DNA of 64,000 nt from an uncultured Clostridia bacterium (GCA_946407065.1 CAMJMQ010000016.1:1-64000); one strand, 5' to 3'; positions 33,534 to 44,179 are shown, counted from the stretch's first letter. A program made the numbers and translations. The notes: generated by a model not told the origin, from the sequence alone.

Positions 33534-35585
33534 TTATTTCCAGGTGTAGTCGTTGACGCTGGTCAGGAACTCATCCTCGTAGATGCCTTCACCGGAGTTA
33601 TTAACGATGAGGATATCGGCGCTGTTGACCTTTTCATAGTTATGATAAGCGTCACAGGTGATGGTCGAACCGAGCGGAAGGTTGACGGACAGGCTCTCGA
33701 GCGGGGTGTTGATGACCTGCTTGATGCCGGTCTGCTTGTTGTAATCCTCGCCCTCAAAGTGGAATCTGTACGCCATGAAGAAGTTGTTGACATCGGTCTC
33801 GAGGTGCGTATCCTTCGCGTCGATGTTGATGATGATCTTTTTGCCTACGTTGTCGATGATATCGATACCCTTGACGGTGTATCTGTCGGGATCTTCCTTA
33901 GCGGCCTTAGCCAGCTCGTTGAACTCGTTCTGATGAACAACTTCCATTCTGTAGACGACGGTACCGCGGATGCCGTTGCCGTCATCATCAAAGGTGCCGT
34001 TATCCCAGTTGACAGCGCACATCTGGAAGGTGTACTCCTTGCCGACGGTGACGTCCTTCATCTCGCCGCCGTAGTATACGGTGCCGTCCTCAAATACGAC
34101 GGCCATCTTCAGCGGCACATCGATCCTCAGACCGACTTTGCCCTGATCAGCGGGCTCGTCGGGGGTGTCGGGCTCATCGGGCTTCGACTCCTGCGCCTTG
34201 ATGCGGGCCCATACGGAGACGGTGCCTGCGGGAGCGGCGTAGGTCATATCGCCCTTGGTGCTCTCGACCTTGACGCTGGCAACGTCAGCGATCGCGACAG
34301 CGTCCTCGTTGAAGAACCATCTGTCGGAAGAGCCGAAGTAATTGTCGTTGATAGAAAGGGTAGCAGCGTCCTTGTCGACTGCGTAATCGCCTGCTGTCGC
34401 CGCAAAGAGGTCGACGTTGTCGCCGATCACGATGCGATCAGCTACGGGAGTCGCGCCGTCTACGGGAGAAATCTGCTTGCTCGCGCCGATCGCGGGAGCC
34501 TGGGTGGCGCTGATCGCGGTCACCTTGGCGTTGCCGGTGATCTCGATGGTGCCGCCGGTATGTGTACCTCTGCCGGAGCCGATCGCGGCGCCGCCGGAGT
34601 TGAGCTCTTTTGCTCTGTTGTTCGCGGTGATCGCGGTAACGTCAGCGTTGCCGCCGATCTTGACATTTACTGTATAGGTATCCTGATTATACTGAGCGGT
34701 TTTGCTGGTGCCGCGGCCGCCGCCGATGCCTGCGCCGCCGCAGGAACCGATCGCTACGACCTTACCGCCGTTGATCTCAATGTCGGGAGCGGAGGAACCG
34801 TAGCCGCCGCCGATGCCCGCCGCAAAGGTGCCGGGATCGTTTGCGTTCAAAGCAGCCAGATCGCTGTAATCAAAGCCCTGGTTCCATGCGGTAGCCGCAT
34901 AAACCTCGCCGCCGTTGATGACGATACGGCCCGCGCTGTAATCGCCGACTGCCGCAACGCCGGACGCGCCGCCGCTGGTGCCGTAGCCGGTGCCGATACC
35001 GGCGCCGCACTCGTTACCGTAAGCGTGGATCACACCGCCGTTGATGGTGATGGTGTTGGCGTCAACATGATAGCCGGAGCCGATGCCGGAGCCTCTTCTG
35101 CCGGCGAAAGCGTTGATATAACCGCTGTTGATGGTGATCTCGCCGACCTTGACTCTCTCCTCAGCCGGGATGTTGCGGTCTGTACCGTAGGAACCGATCG
35201 CCGCGCCCCAAAGACCGCCGGTCACGTTCAGCGTGCCCTGACCCTCAAAGGTGACCTTGGAGCCGTACTCGACTTCGATACCGCAGGAATATGCGTTGGA
35301 GTCGCCCTCGACGGTGCTGAAGCCCTCTAATACGAAGGTGACGTCGGAGTTGTTCATGACCTTGATCGCGGAACGGCCGGTGGAGAAAACACCCGCGTCG
35401 GCAAGGGTGATCTTGCCGGTCACGCCGTCGATATCGACCGCATTGTAGTCGTTTTCATCCAAAACGTAGTCACCGTTCTCGTTGATGGTGAGCGTTTTTA
35501 AGTCCCCCTCAGCCGCGTTTGCCGCCAGCGGGATCACGGATACCAGCAGAAAGACTGCCAGTAATACGCATAAAATCTTTTTCAT
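33534..35585 (-). CDS. secreted beta-helix/adhesin-like protein
   Basis: Signal peptide MKKILCVLLAVFLLVSVIPLAANA; repeated INGGxxxAxGxxxGAGIGxG units. Confidence 0.82.
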   Translation of the reverse strand: MKKILCVLLAVFLLVSVIPLAANAAEGDLKTLTINENGDYVLDENDYNAVDIDGVTGKITLADAGVFSTGRSAIKVMNNSDVTFVLEGFSTVEGDSNAYSCGIEVEYGSKVTFEGQGTLNVTGGLWGAAIGSYGTDRNIPAEERVKVGEITINSGYINAFAGRRGSGIGSGYHVDANTITINGGVIHAYGNECGAGIGTGYGTSGGASGVAAVGDYSAGRIVINGGEVYAATAWNQGFDYSDLAALNANDPGTFAAGIGGGYGSSAPDIEINGGKVVAIGSCGGAGIGGGRGTSKTAQYNQDTYTVNVKIGGNADVTAITANNRAKELNSGGAAIGSGRGTHTGGTIEITGNAKVTAISATQAPAIGASKQISPVDGATPVADRIVIGDNVDLFAATAGDYAVDKDAATLSINDNYFGSSDRWFFNEDAVAIADVASVKVESTKGDMTYAAPAGTVSVWARIKAQESKPDEPDTPDEPADQGKVGLRIDVPLKMAVVFEDGTVYYGGEMKDVTVGKEYTFQMCAVNWDNGTFDDDGNGIRGTVVYRMEVVHQNEFNELAKAAKEDPDRYTVKGIDIIDNVGKKIIINIDAKDTHLETDVNNFFMAYRFHFEGEDYNKQTGIKQVINTPLESLSVNLPLGSTITCDAYHNYEKVNSADILIVNNSGEGIYEDEFLTSVNDYTWK

Positions 35586-35702
35586 CGTAATCATCCTTTC
35601 TTGATTTGACTTTTGCTTGGGTGATTAAAACATATATATTGATATGATGATATCAATAAACCCTCAGCCGCATGGCGCGGATCGGGATTTTGACCGGATA
35701 AT

Positions 35703-35760
35703 AAAAATGACCGCCTGCCAGTTTCTTACACTCGTAAAAAACTATGCAGCCGGTCGGTCA
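35703..35760 (-). terminator. candidate riboswitch expression-platform terminator overlapping the aptamer 3' end
   Basis: RNA strand TGACCG...CGGTCATTTTTATT; the 5' arm is part of the aptamer's second helix. Confidence 0.7.
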
Positions 35761-35826
35761 TATAGAATCGCTATTTAGACACCTGAGCTTTGCGTCCCCG
35801 CCTTTCAGCGAGTTTGCCGTTTTAGA
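35738..35826 (-). promoter_or_regulatory. c-di-GMP-I (GEMM-I) riboswitch aptamer
   Basis: RNA strand: ACGGCAAACTCGCTGAAAGGCGGGGACGCAAAGCTCAGGTGTCTAAATAGCGATTCTATATGACCGACCGGCTGCA; conserved GGCAAAC, GAAA loop, GGGACGCAAAGC, CTAA. Confidence 0.9.
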
Positions 35827-36007
35827 TATATATTATTTTATCATAGATTTTTGCAAATTGCAATCTCTTTTTGCCTAAAATTTTTAACCTTTCTTTGTGC
35901 AATATCACGATATCAAAGGCGTTTTCGTCCATCGAGCCCCGTTTCCGTTGGATGCACGATACGTTGTGACCGTCAACAAAGGGGGGATGGAAAATCCCGC
36001 GGATCGC

Positions 36008-36036
36008 TTGACTTGCTCCCGACAATCGTTTATTAT
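36008..36036 (+). promoter_or_regulatory. sigma-A-type promoter for nicotinamidase/NAD synthase
   Basis: TTGACT-N17-TATTAT. Confidence 0.65.
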
Positions 36037-36125
36037 CAAAACAGAGATGTTATGGCATCCGACTGCCGATCATCTGCCCCGCCCGGGGCGGCGAAGATCG
36101 CAGCCAAAGCGGAAGGAGAAAGACA

Positions 36126-36650
36126 TTGAAGCATTATTTGGTCGTTGTCGATATGCAAAAGGATTTTGTGGACGGCGCGCTCGGCACAAAAGAAGCCGTC
36201 GCGATCGTTCCCGACGTCGCGAAGAAGATAGCGGACTTTAAGGGCGCGATCTTCGCCACCCTCGATACGCATTTTGAGAATTATATGCAGACCGCCGAGG
36301 GCAGAAAGCTCCCCGTTCCCCATTGCATCAAGGGCACCGAAGGGTGGGCTTTGGACAAGACCGTCGCCGCGGCGCTGGAGCAGAAAGGCTATACGCCGGT
36401 CGAGAAGCTGACCTTCGGCTCTGTTGATCTGCCCGCAATGATCCGCAAGGCGGCCGGTGACGAAGATTTCACGATTGAGCTGATCGGTCTTTGCACCGAC
36501 ATCTGCGTTGTCAGCAACGCTTTGCTGCTCAAGGCGAGCTTCCCCGAGGTCGAGATAGCGGTGGACGCCGCCTGCTGTGCCGGTGTGACGCCCGAAAAAC
36601 ATGAAGCGGCGCTCGAAACGATGAGAAGCTGCCAGATCGAAGTAAAGTGA
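36126..36650 (+). CDS. pncA: cysteine hydrolase, nicotinamidase/isochorismatase family
   Basis: VVDMQKDFVDGAL, CTDICVVSNALLLKA; TTG start. Confidence 0.82.
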   Translation: MKHYLVVVDMQKDFVDGALGTKEAVAIVPDVAKKIADFKGAIFATLDTHFENYMQTAEGRKLPVPHCIKGTEGWALDKTVAAALEQKGYTPVEKLTFGSVDLPAMIRKAAGDEDFTIELIGLCTDICVVSNALLLKASFPEVEIAVDAACCAGVTPEKHEAALETMRSCQIEVK

Positions 36651-36654
36651 GGGA

Positions 36655-37401
36655 ATGATGATGTTTAACGCGGAACAAATCAAAAACGAATGCGTACAGT
36701 GGATACGCGATTTCTTTGACAAAAACGGGAAAGGCTGTAACGCCGTTGTCGGGATCTCCGGCGGAAAGGACAGCTCCATCGTCGCGGCGCTGTGTGTCGA
36801 GGCGCTGGGCAGGGACAGGGTCATCGGCGTGCTGATGCCCAACGGCGAGCAGTCGGATATCGACAAGGCAAAGCTGTTGGTCGACACGCTCGGCATCCAA
36901 CATTTCATCATCAATATCAAGGACGCTTTTGACGGCGTAATGAACCAGCTGCCCTTTGAGCCGACGGAGCAGACCCGACAGAACCTGCCGCCGCGTCTGC
37001 GTATGGCGACACTCTACGCGGTATCCCAGAGCCATAACGGCAGGGTCGTGAACACCTGTAACCTCAGCGAGGACTGGGTCGGCTACTCCACCCGTTACGG
37101 CGACAGCGTGGGCGATTTCAGCCCATGCTCCCATCTGACGGTCGACGAGGTCAAGCAGATCGGCAGACTGCTCGGACTGCCTGCGGAATTGGTCGACAAG
37201 GTCCCCTCCGACGGGCTGTGCGGCCGGACCGATGAGGACAAGCTCGGCTTCACCTATGCGGAGCTGGATCGCTACATCCGCACCGGCGAGATCGAGAATC
37301 CCGTCAGCAAGGAACGGATCGACCGCCTGCATAAGATGAACCTGTTCAAGCTGGCGCTCATGCCCGCCTTTGATCCGGGGCTGACGACCTTTGAGCCGTG
37401 A
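36655..37401 (+). CDS. nadE: NAD(+) synthase
   Basis: GISGGKDSSIVAAL P-loop, NLSEDWVGYSTRYGDSVGDFSP, PSDGLCGRTDEDKLG. Confidence 0.92.
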   Translation: MMMFNAEQIKNECVQWIRDFFDKNGKGCNAVVGISGGKDSSIVAALCVEALGRDRVIGVLMPNGEQSDIDKAKLLVDTLGIQHFIINIKDAFDGVMNQLPFEPTEQTRQNLPPRLRMATLYAVSQSHNGRVVNTCNLSEDWVGYSTRYGDSVGDFSPCSHLTVDEVKQIGRLLGLPAELVDKVPSDGLCGRTDEDKLGFTYAELDRYIRTGEIENPVSKERIDRLHKMNLFKLALMPAFDPGLTTFEP

Positions 37402-37574
37402 TCCGTACAGGCTCGCTTTAAAAAAGTCAGATAACAGGGCTAGACCTCACAAGGCTGTTATCTGTATGGGATTCCTTTGTTTTTGGTAACGAAACACAAA
37501 AAAGCATCGACATAAGATACCCGTAAAATACGGACGATATGCCGTTGAAGCTTCAACGGGAAAGGGGATTGACT

Positions 37575-38495
37575 ATGAACAGACTGCAGGCGAATCTCTG
37601 CCTGATCTGCGTCACGCTGTGCTGGTCGACAGAGGTGATCATCTTTGCCTGTATCCCGGACAGTGTTTTACCGTTTGCGACGACATTCATCTGTAACGCG
37701 ATCGCATCGGTGATCCTTGCCGCCTGTTTTTCCAAGCGTGTCAAAAATGAGCTGCACCGCTCGGGAAAGAAGCTCGTTTTGCGATGTTTGTTGCTGGGCG
37801 CGCTCAACTGCGGCTACAACACCCTGTACCTCTACGGCTTGAACTATTTTGACGTTTCCACGGGAGCGTTCACCTTTTCGATGACGGTGGTGGTACTGCC
37901 CGTCGTACTGCTCACGATGAGAAAGGCGGTCGGAGCGAAAACGTGGCTATCCGTTGTGCTTGTCCTGTCGGGTATCGTCTGCGCTCTGGGCGGCAATATA
38001 GCGGGGATCCATCCTACCGGCTTTATCCTAATGCTGCTGGGCTGTATCGTGCGTGCCGTCTTTATTGTCAAACTGAATGATTTTGCGCGGGAGCACGATT
38101 CCATTACGCTGTCAACGTTTATTTCCATTTTTGTTTCCGTGATCAGCTTCGGCATCTGGTTCTTTCTCCAGCCGGAGACCTTCGGCGCGATCCCGTGGTC
38201 GAGCACGATCATCGCCAGCTTGTTTATCCATGCGTATTTTATCATCGCGTTCGCGCAGACGCTGAATATATTCGCTCAAAAACGCACTACGGCGGCAGAG
38301 TCGACCATCATCTACGCGCTGGAGATCGTCTTTTCACTGATATGGGGCGCTGTCTTGCCGGAAACGCTGATCGACCGCGCGATCCCGACTCCGTTCCAAA
38401 TCGTCGGAGCGGCGCTGATCGTCGCGGGCAGCGTGATCGAGATCGTTGAGTTCAAAGGAAAAAGGAGGCTCGTCAATGGCGCTGAAAAGCAGTAA
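37575..38495 (+). CDS. DMT/EamA family transporter
   Basis: ~10 TM, two EamA-like halves. Confidence 0.85.
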   Translation: MNRLQANLCLICVTLCWSTEVIIFACIPDSVLPFATTFICNAIASVILAACFSKRVKNELHRSGKKLVLRCLLLGALNCGYNTLYLYGLNYFDVSTGAFTFSMTVVVLPVVLLTMRKAVGAKTWLSVVLVLSGIVCALGGNIAGIHPTGFILMLLGCIVRAVFIVKLNDFAREHDSITLSTFISIFVSVISFGIWFFLQPETFGAIPWSSTIIASLFIHAYFIIAFAQTLNIFAQKRTTAAESTIIYALEIVFSLIWGAVLPETLIDRAIPTPFQIVGAALIVAGSVIEIVEFKGKRRLVNGAEKQ

Positions 38496-39054
38496 CCTTC
38501 CCAAGCCCGTTCGGCAATGTGCCCTGACGGTCATCCTGATCTTCGTCTATCTGATCATCGCGATCCCGTTCAAGGTCATGGGCGTCATTCCCGGGTTCAC
38601 CGATATCCGTCCCGTCATGCTGCTGAAACCGGTTTTCGGCGTATTCTTCGGGATCCCGGGCTGTATCGCCTTTGCGATCGGCAACCTGATCGGGGATATC
38701 ATGAGCGACAGCCTGAGATGGTCATCGATTGCGGGCTTTGCGGCGAACTTCTTGGGGCCGTTTCTGTTTTATGTGTTTTGGCGGCGGATCTCAAAAGAAC
38801 CCTTCTCCCTCCGAACGGGAAAAAGCCTGCTCAAGCAGACGGCGGTCATCCTCGCCTCCGCAACGATGGAAGCGGTCATCATCACCCCCGCTGTCAATTT
38901 GATCTATCCCGACATCGATTTCGGGTTGTTCGCTGTCATGGTGCTTCTCAACGGAACGGTATTCCCGCTCTTTCTCGGGATCCCTTTGATGATTCTCATG
39001 CAAGAGGAGCTCCATGTAAAACCGATTGAAAATAAAAACAACGCGGATCAGTAA
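38476..39054 (+). CDS. membrane protein, ECF S-component-like
   Basis: PVMLLKPVFGVFFGIPGCIAFAIGNLIGDI; multi-TM. Confidence 0.6.
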   Translation: MALKSSNLPKPVRQCALTVILIFVYLIIAIPFKVMGVIPGFTDIRPVMLLKPVFGVFFGIPGCIAFAIGNLIGDIMSDSLRWSSIAGFAANFLGPFLFYVFWRRISKEPFSLRTGKSLLKQTAVILASATMEAVIITPAVNLIYPDIDFGLFAVMVLLNGTVFPLFLGIPLMILMQEELHVKPIENKNNADQ

Positions 39055-39085
39055 GCAGAACGCTTGCCTATCCGCGTTGTTTTTA
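39034..39085 (+). terminator. intrinsic terminator overlapping 3' end of preceding CDS
   Basis: AACAACGCGGAT ... ATCCGCGTTGTTTTT. Confidence 0.8.
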
Positions 39086-39470
39086 ATAAGGATTAGTATT
39101 ATTTGTGTATCATTGTCAGACGGTATCGTCCTGTGTCCCGGTCGCAATGGCCGTCATCGTAAAAACAAACAGAAGAAGGGTGATCATTATGATGATGAGC
39201 GTAACTTTTTCGTTGGTTTTGCTTTTGCATAAATCGTAATGCTTTTTCCCGAACAGACGGTTTTATTCCCGAATTGCATCGACCAAAAGCCGTCGGGCTT
39301 TCCCCCTCAAGATGAATCGGGCCGTGAAATGTCATGGTTTTGTCACAGTATCCATGGTATAATAAAAATATAACAGAGAGAAAAGCACTCTCTGATACCA
39401 TCAATAATCGCGTAAAAGCGGATGCAACCATTCGGCTTTGCGTATCGCTTCCCGAAAGAAAGGAGAGATA

Positions 39471-40364
39471 ATGATGAACACGATTTTAACAACGCAAAAT
39501 CTGACAAAGAAATACGGCAACAAAATCGCCGCCGGCAACATCAATATCCATATCCGCGAGGGTGAGATCTACGGACTGATCGGCAGAAACGGCGCCGGCA
39601 AGACGACGATCATGCGGATGATCAGCGGGCTGTCCGCTCCGACGAGCGGCAGCTATGAGATCCACGGTGAACACAGCCGCGGGGTCGGCGTGCTCATCGA
39701 AAGCCCCGGCGTTTATCACAACCGCTCGGCGTTTGATAATCTGAAGATCAAGTGCATCGCACTGGGGTGCTATTCCAAGGAATATGTCGATGACCTGCTC
39801 AAAACGGTGGGGCTTGCGGATACCGGCAAAAAGAAGGTCGGTTCCTTCTCACTGGGCATGCGCCAACGCCTCGGGATCGCCCTCGCGCTGGCGGGGGATC
39901 CGAAATTTATTATCCTCGACGAGCCGATCAACGGGCTCGACCCGCAGGGTATCGCCGAGGTCAGAGAAACACTTGAAAAGCTTAGGGATGAAAAGGGGAT
40001 CACCGTGATGGTCTCCAGCCATATCCTCGAGGAGCTCGGCAAGGTAGCGGATTCCTTCGGAATTATCAACAACGGCGAGCTGATCCAGGAATTCACAAGC
40101 GAAGAACTGGAACGCCGCTGCGGACAGTACATCACCGTCAACACCGACGATAACGACAAGGCGATGGAGATCATCCGATCGCTCGGCATCGAGAACGCGG
40201 TGAAAAGCGGCAACAAAATACGAATCGACGACCATCTGGATCAGACAGCAGCTATCAACAAAGCGTTGGTGGAGGCGGGTCTGGCGGTCGACGAGATCCA
40301 CACGACGAATATTTCGCTGGAGAATTACTACCTCAGCCTGACGGGAGGGAAGCAGAATGACTAA
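39471..40364 (+). CDS. ABC transporter ATP-binding protein (BcrA-like)
   Basis: GRNGAGKTT, SLGMRQRLGIALAL, ILDEPINGLDP. Confidence 0.93.
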   Translation: MMNTILTTQNLTKKYGNKIAAGNINIHIREGEIYGLIGRNGAGKTTIMRMISGLSAPTSGSYEIHGEHSRGVGVLIESPGVYHNRSAFDNLKIKCIALGCYSKEYVDDLLKTVGLADTGKKKVGSFSLGMRQRLGIALALAGDPKFIILDEPINGLDPQGIAEVRETLEKLRDEKGITVMVSSHILEELGKVADSFGIINNGELIQEFTSEELERRCGQYITVNTDDNDKAMEIIRSLGIENAVKSGNKIRIDDHLDQTAAINKALVEAGLAVDEIHTTNISLENYYLSLTGGKQND

Positions 40365-41121
40365 CTTGATCAAAATGGAATGGTATAAGCTCAGAACATC
40401 CAAGCTGTTCATCATATTATTGATCGTGACTTTCGCGCTCAACGCGATATTCCTCGCGTCACTGCCGATGATCACCTCAGCTCTGGGCGCTGAGATGACC
40501 GCGACAGAGCTCTCCTCGATCCTCGCCTCTCCCTTTGCGTTGGGATTGTTGATGATACCGATCTTCATCTCGGCGGTATCGTTCCTGTATCTGGATTTTT
40601 CGGGCGGCTATATCAAAAACATCGCGGGGCAGCTTGCCGATCGAGGCAGTCTGGTATTCGCCAAATTCATCATGATCGGCGTCCATAACCTGATCTTCTT
40701 TGTCGCTGCCGCGATATCCGCTGTCCTCGCGACAGCTTTGACGGGCGGGATCGTCGTGGACGCGGCAGTATGGAGCGGTATCTTGACGCTGCTGCTCAAG
40801 TGGCTGTTATCCCTGTCGCTGTGTACCGTACTGATGTTCTTTGCGGTCGGGCTGAGGAACAAAACGCTCGCGATCATCATGGCGGTGGTCTTTTCGACAG
40901 GCGCGTTATCACTGCTTTATATGGGCATCAACACCGGGATCACGGCGCTGTTCAAGGTCGAGAACATCGACGTCGGCAACTACCTGCCCGACGCGCTGAT
41001 GGGCTCCGTGAACGTGATCACAGGCGAGCTGGTGGTCAACGCGATCATCGTAGCAGCCATTTTCATCGGCGTGTTCCTGTGGCTGACATATATGATGTTC
41101 AAAAAACGCGATGTGAAGTAA
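40357..41121 (+). CDS. ABC-2 type transporter permease
   Basis: Six TM segments; overlaps the ATPase gene. Confidence 0.85.
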   Translation: MTNLIKMEWYKLRTSKLFIILLIVTFALNAIFLASLPMITSALGAEMTATELSSILASPFALGLLMIPIFISAVSFLYLDFSGGYIKNIAGQLADRGSLVFAKFIMIGVHNLIFFVAAAISAVLATALTGGIVVDAAVWSGILTLLLKWLLSLSLCTVLMFFAVGLRNKTLAIIMAVVFSTGALSLLYMGINTGITALFKVENIDVGNYLPDALMGSVNVITGELVVNAIIVAAIFIGVFLWLTYMMFKKRDVK

Positions 41122-41161
41122 AAGTCAAAACAAACGGAAAAATCAAGCACCGAATCACCAC

Positions 41162-41203
41162 AAGCCTTTTCTTCACCGTTAAGAAAAGGCTTGTTTTATT
41201 GAG
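41162..41203 (+). terminator. intrinsic terminator
   Basis: AAGCCTTTTCTT-CACCGTT-AAGAAAAGGCTTGTTTT. Confidence 0.85.
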
Positions 41204-41330
41204 AATTTTTGTCAATTAGGGAATGACAACTCTGATTTTTTGTGCTATAATTAATGAGATAGGGCTGTAAACGGGAGATCAATAAAAATTCCGCAAACAG
41301 CTTTTGGGAGTTTTGAGGTGAGAAAAGAAG

Positions 41331-42812
41331 ATGAAAACAAAACTGACACAGAAAAAGAAGATGGACAAAAGATTTTTGATCCTGAATATCGCTGTGATCG
41401 CCGTGATCGTTTTTACGTCACTTTACGTCTGGACGGTCGGCGATGATTATACCCTGCACACGCACTTTTATCCGGAGGACGGAACCATCGATAATGTTGT
41501 CGTCAACGTCAAGGATGACGATGTTGTCGAGTTTGTCAATGTGCGAACGGAAAAAGGAGAGCTCGTGGCAGATTTTCGATCGGACAACCGCGGCAAAACG
41601 GATGTGCTGATCAGTTACAGCATCGGTGATACAAAAATGGATCCGATGGTGTTCAATCTGGAAGTCAATGAGTTCGACACGATCATCGACCATACGATGG
41701 GCGATATCCACTTCAACGGCGACAAGGCTGTGATCATCTCGATCATTGCCCTGCTGGCGCTGGCGGAGGTGATGATGCTGTGGATGTACATTGATTACCG
41801 CAAACAGGGTAAGTTCTCATATACCATGATCGCCTGCGGAGGCCTGAGTATCTTTAATGCGATCCTCCTGGCGTATGTCATCTATTATCTCATCAATATG
41901 TCGAACCTGTCGATCGGTACGTTTTTGATGCTGGTCACGGGTGCGGGTACGATCATGTTGATCGTCCTGTTCCCGCTGATGTTGTTGTTGGCGATCCTCT
42001 TGGCGATCAGCAATATCTGGCTGATGAAAAACGAGGGTTATCGACCCGTCAACGCTCTGGGCATCTTCTTTGCGGTCATCTGGGCACTGGGCACCCTGGG
42101 AACGGTAGGCGTCTACTTCATCCCGTACAGCAACTACAGCAGCGGACGAGTCGGCTACATCGTGCTGATGGTACTGGTGTACATCATCGGTTATCTGGAA
42201 TGTATGTTTATCTCTACGGTGGCATGTTCCTTCCTTGCGACAAAATATAAGGTGCCGACGGATCGCAATTTTATCATCATCCTCGGCTGTGCGATCCGCG
42301 GTGACGGAACGCTCACACCCCTGCTCAAGGATCGTGTTGACGCTGCGGTTGCTTTTGAGAAGAAGCAGTATAGAGAAACCGGAAAGCATGCTGTCTTTGT
42401 CCCCTCGGGCGGACAGGGCGCTGACGAGGTGATCTCGGAGGGCGAGGCGATGGAGAATTATCTGGGGAGCATCGGGATCCCCGAGGAGCGTATCGTGCGT
42501 GAGGACAAGAGTACGAACACCTTAGAGAACCTGAAGCTCTCTAAGGAGATCATCGACGGAATGTCCGACAGCGAGGATAAAAAGATCGCCTTCGCGACCT
42601 CCGGCTATCATGTGTTCCGCGGCTATATCATGGCGAAGAAGATTGAGATGGAAGACGCCAAGGGTATCTCCGCCAAAACCAAGCCCTACTTCTTCCCGAA
42701 CGCATTCCTCAGAGAGTTCGTCGGACTCCTGGTCGATCAAAAGTGGAAGCATATCATCTTTGCGCTGGCGATCGTGGCATTCTTCGGCACTTTGGCTTAT
42801 ATGATTTTCTAA
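41331..42812 (+). CDS. membrane protein with C-terminal YdcF/DUF218 domain
   Basis: FIIILGCAIRGDGTLTPLLKDRVD, SGGQGADEVISEGEAM, DKSTNTLENL. Confidence 0.85.
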   Translation: MKTKLTQKKKMDKRFLILNIAVIAVIVFTSLYVWTVGDDYTLHTHFYPEDGTIDNVVVNVKDDDVVEFVNVRTEKGELVADFRSDNRGKTDVLISYSIGDTKMDPMVFNLEVNEFDTIIDHTMGDIHFNGDKAVIISIIALLALAEVMMLWMYIDYRKQGKFSYTMIACGGLSIFNAILLAYVIYYLINMSNLSIGTFLMLVTGAGTIMLIVLFPLMLLLAILLAISNIWLMKNEGYRPVNALGIFFAVIWALGTLGTVGVYFIPYSNYSSGRVGYIVLMVLVYIIGYLECMFISTVACSFLATKYKVPTDRNFIIILGCAIRGDGTLTPLLKDRVDAAVAFEKKQYRETGKHAVFVPSGGQGADEVISEGEAMENYLGSIGIPEERIVREDKSTNTLENLKLSKEIIDGMSDSEDKKIAFATSGYHVFRGYIMAKKIEMEDAKGISAKTKPYFFPNAFLREFVGLLVDQKWKHIIFALAIVAFFGTLAYMIF

Positions 42813-42830
42813 TATAATAGTATATAATAT

Positions 42831-42866
42831 ACAGCGTCGATCGGATAGATCGGCGCTGTTTTTTCG
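42831..42866 (+). terminator. intrinsic terminator
   Basis: ACAGCGTCGATC-GGATA-GATCGGCGCTGTTTTTT. Confidence 0.8.
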
Positions 42867-42994
42867 AGGAGCGAGCGGAGGATTGTTGGTTTTTGCTCTC
42901 TTTTTGTTCTGAGAAGATGATTATCATAGATAGCTATTGATTTTTTTGCATTGTTTTGTTAAAGTAAATGTATATTGATGAAAGGAGACTATCA

Positions 42995-44137
42995 ATGGAA
43001 GAAAAGAAAAAGAACCCTACCCTCCCGTGGAAAGTCGTATCGGGCATTTTGGTCGTCGCGTTGATCGTGATGTCCGTGTTGTACTTCTCCGGTGCGGGTA
43101 AGAACAACAATGCTCAGCCCTCTGCCGAGCCGACAACAGTCAGTGAGTCGAATGCTGACAACTCGCAGGACGCGCTGTCGCTGTGGACAGAGTCCGCGCC
43201 GCTGAAATCGGAACTGACGAGCTATATGAAGACGATCACCGATAAGGACTCCAAGGATTATATCCCCGTCGAGAACCGTATCGCGGTATTTGACATGGAC
43301 GGTACCCTGTGCTGTGAGACCGATCCCGGCTACTTTGATCACAAGCTGCTGTATCACCGTGTGATGGAGGACGAGAGCTATAAGGATAAGGCGTCCGAAG
43401 AAGAGAAGGAGACCGCGGCGATCATCAAAGAATACTTTGAAACCGGCGAGTATCCCAAGGGTCTGGACGTCAAGCACGGCACTGCCGTAGCGACCGCCTT
43501 CAAGGGCATGACCCCCGATGAATTTGACGCGTATGTCAAGGATTACAAGAACACCGCGATGGTAAGCTACAGCAACATGACCAACGGTCAGGCGTTCTAC
43601 AAGCCCATGCTGCAGGTCATCGACTATTTACAGGCGAACGACTTCACCGTTTACGTCGTCAGCGGTACCGACCGTCTGATCACACGCGGTCTGTGTGACG
43701 GCGTGATCGATATCCCGAAATCCCAGATGATCGGCTCCGACGAGAGTTTGGTTGCCAGCAATCAGGGCGATAAGGACGGTCTGGACTACACCTTCTCGAA
43801 GGATGACAAGCTCATCACCGGCGGCGAGTTTATCATCAAGAACCTCAAGATGAACAAAGTCAGCGTCATCGAGAAGGAGATCGGCGAACAGCCCGTACTG
43901 TGCTTCGGCAACAGCTCCGGCGACGCGGCGATGGCGAACTACACCATCACCAACAACAAGTACAAGAGCGGCGCTTATCTGCTTTGCTGTGATGATCTCG
44001 AGCGTGAGAACGGCAACACCGAAAAGGCGGACAAAATGCGCGCGAGCTGTGAGGAAAACGGCTGGACGGCTGTTTCCATGAAGAACGACTGGACGACCAT
44101 CTACGGCGACGGTATTACTTATAGCAAAAGTAAATAA
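42995..44137 (+). CDS. membrane-anchored HAD-superfamily hydrolase
   Basis: AVFDMDGTLCCETDPGYFDH; VVSGTDRLI; GNSSGDAAM. Confidence 0.85.
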   Translation: MEEKKKNPTLPWKVVSGILVVALIVMSVLYFSGAGKNNNAQPSAEPTTVSESNADNSQDALSLWTESAPLKSELTSYMKTITDKDSKDYIPVENRIAVFDMDGTLCCETDPGYFDHKLLYHRVMEDESYKDKASEEEKETAAIIKEYFETGEYPKGLDVKHGTAVATAFKGMTPDEFDAYVKDYKNTAMVSYSNMTNGQAFYKPMLQVIDYLQANDFTVYVVSGTDRLITRGLCDGVIDIPKSQMIGSDESLVASNQGDKDGLDYTFSKDDKLITGGEFIIKNLKMNKVSVIEKEIGEQPVLCFGNSSGDAAMANYTITNNKYKSGAYLLCCDDLERENGNTEKADKMRASCEENGWTAVSMKNDWTTIYGDGITYSKSK

Positions 44138-44148
44138 TACGATACAAC

Positions 44149-44177
44149 AAAAGGGTTGGCGTTCTGCCAACCCTTTT
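44149..44177. terminator. bidirectional terminator
   Basis: AAAAGGGTTGGC-GTTCT-GCCAACCCTTTT. Confidence 0.85.
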
Positions 44178-44179
44178 CG

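Noticed and set aside
37428-37465. Strong intrinsic terminator after nadE
   Set aside because: CAGATAACAG/CTGTTATCTG pairs well, but the loop is long and no T tract follows; left out as a confident terminator.
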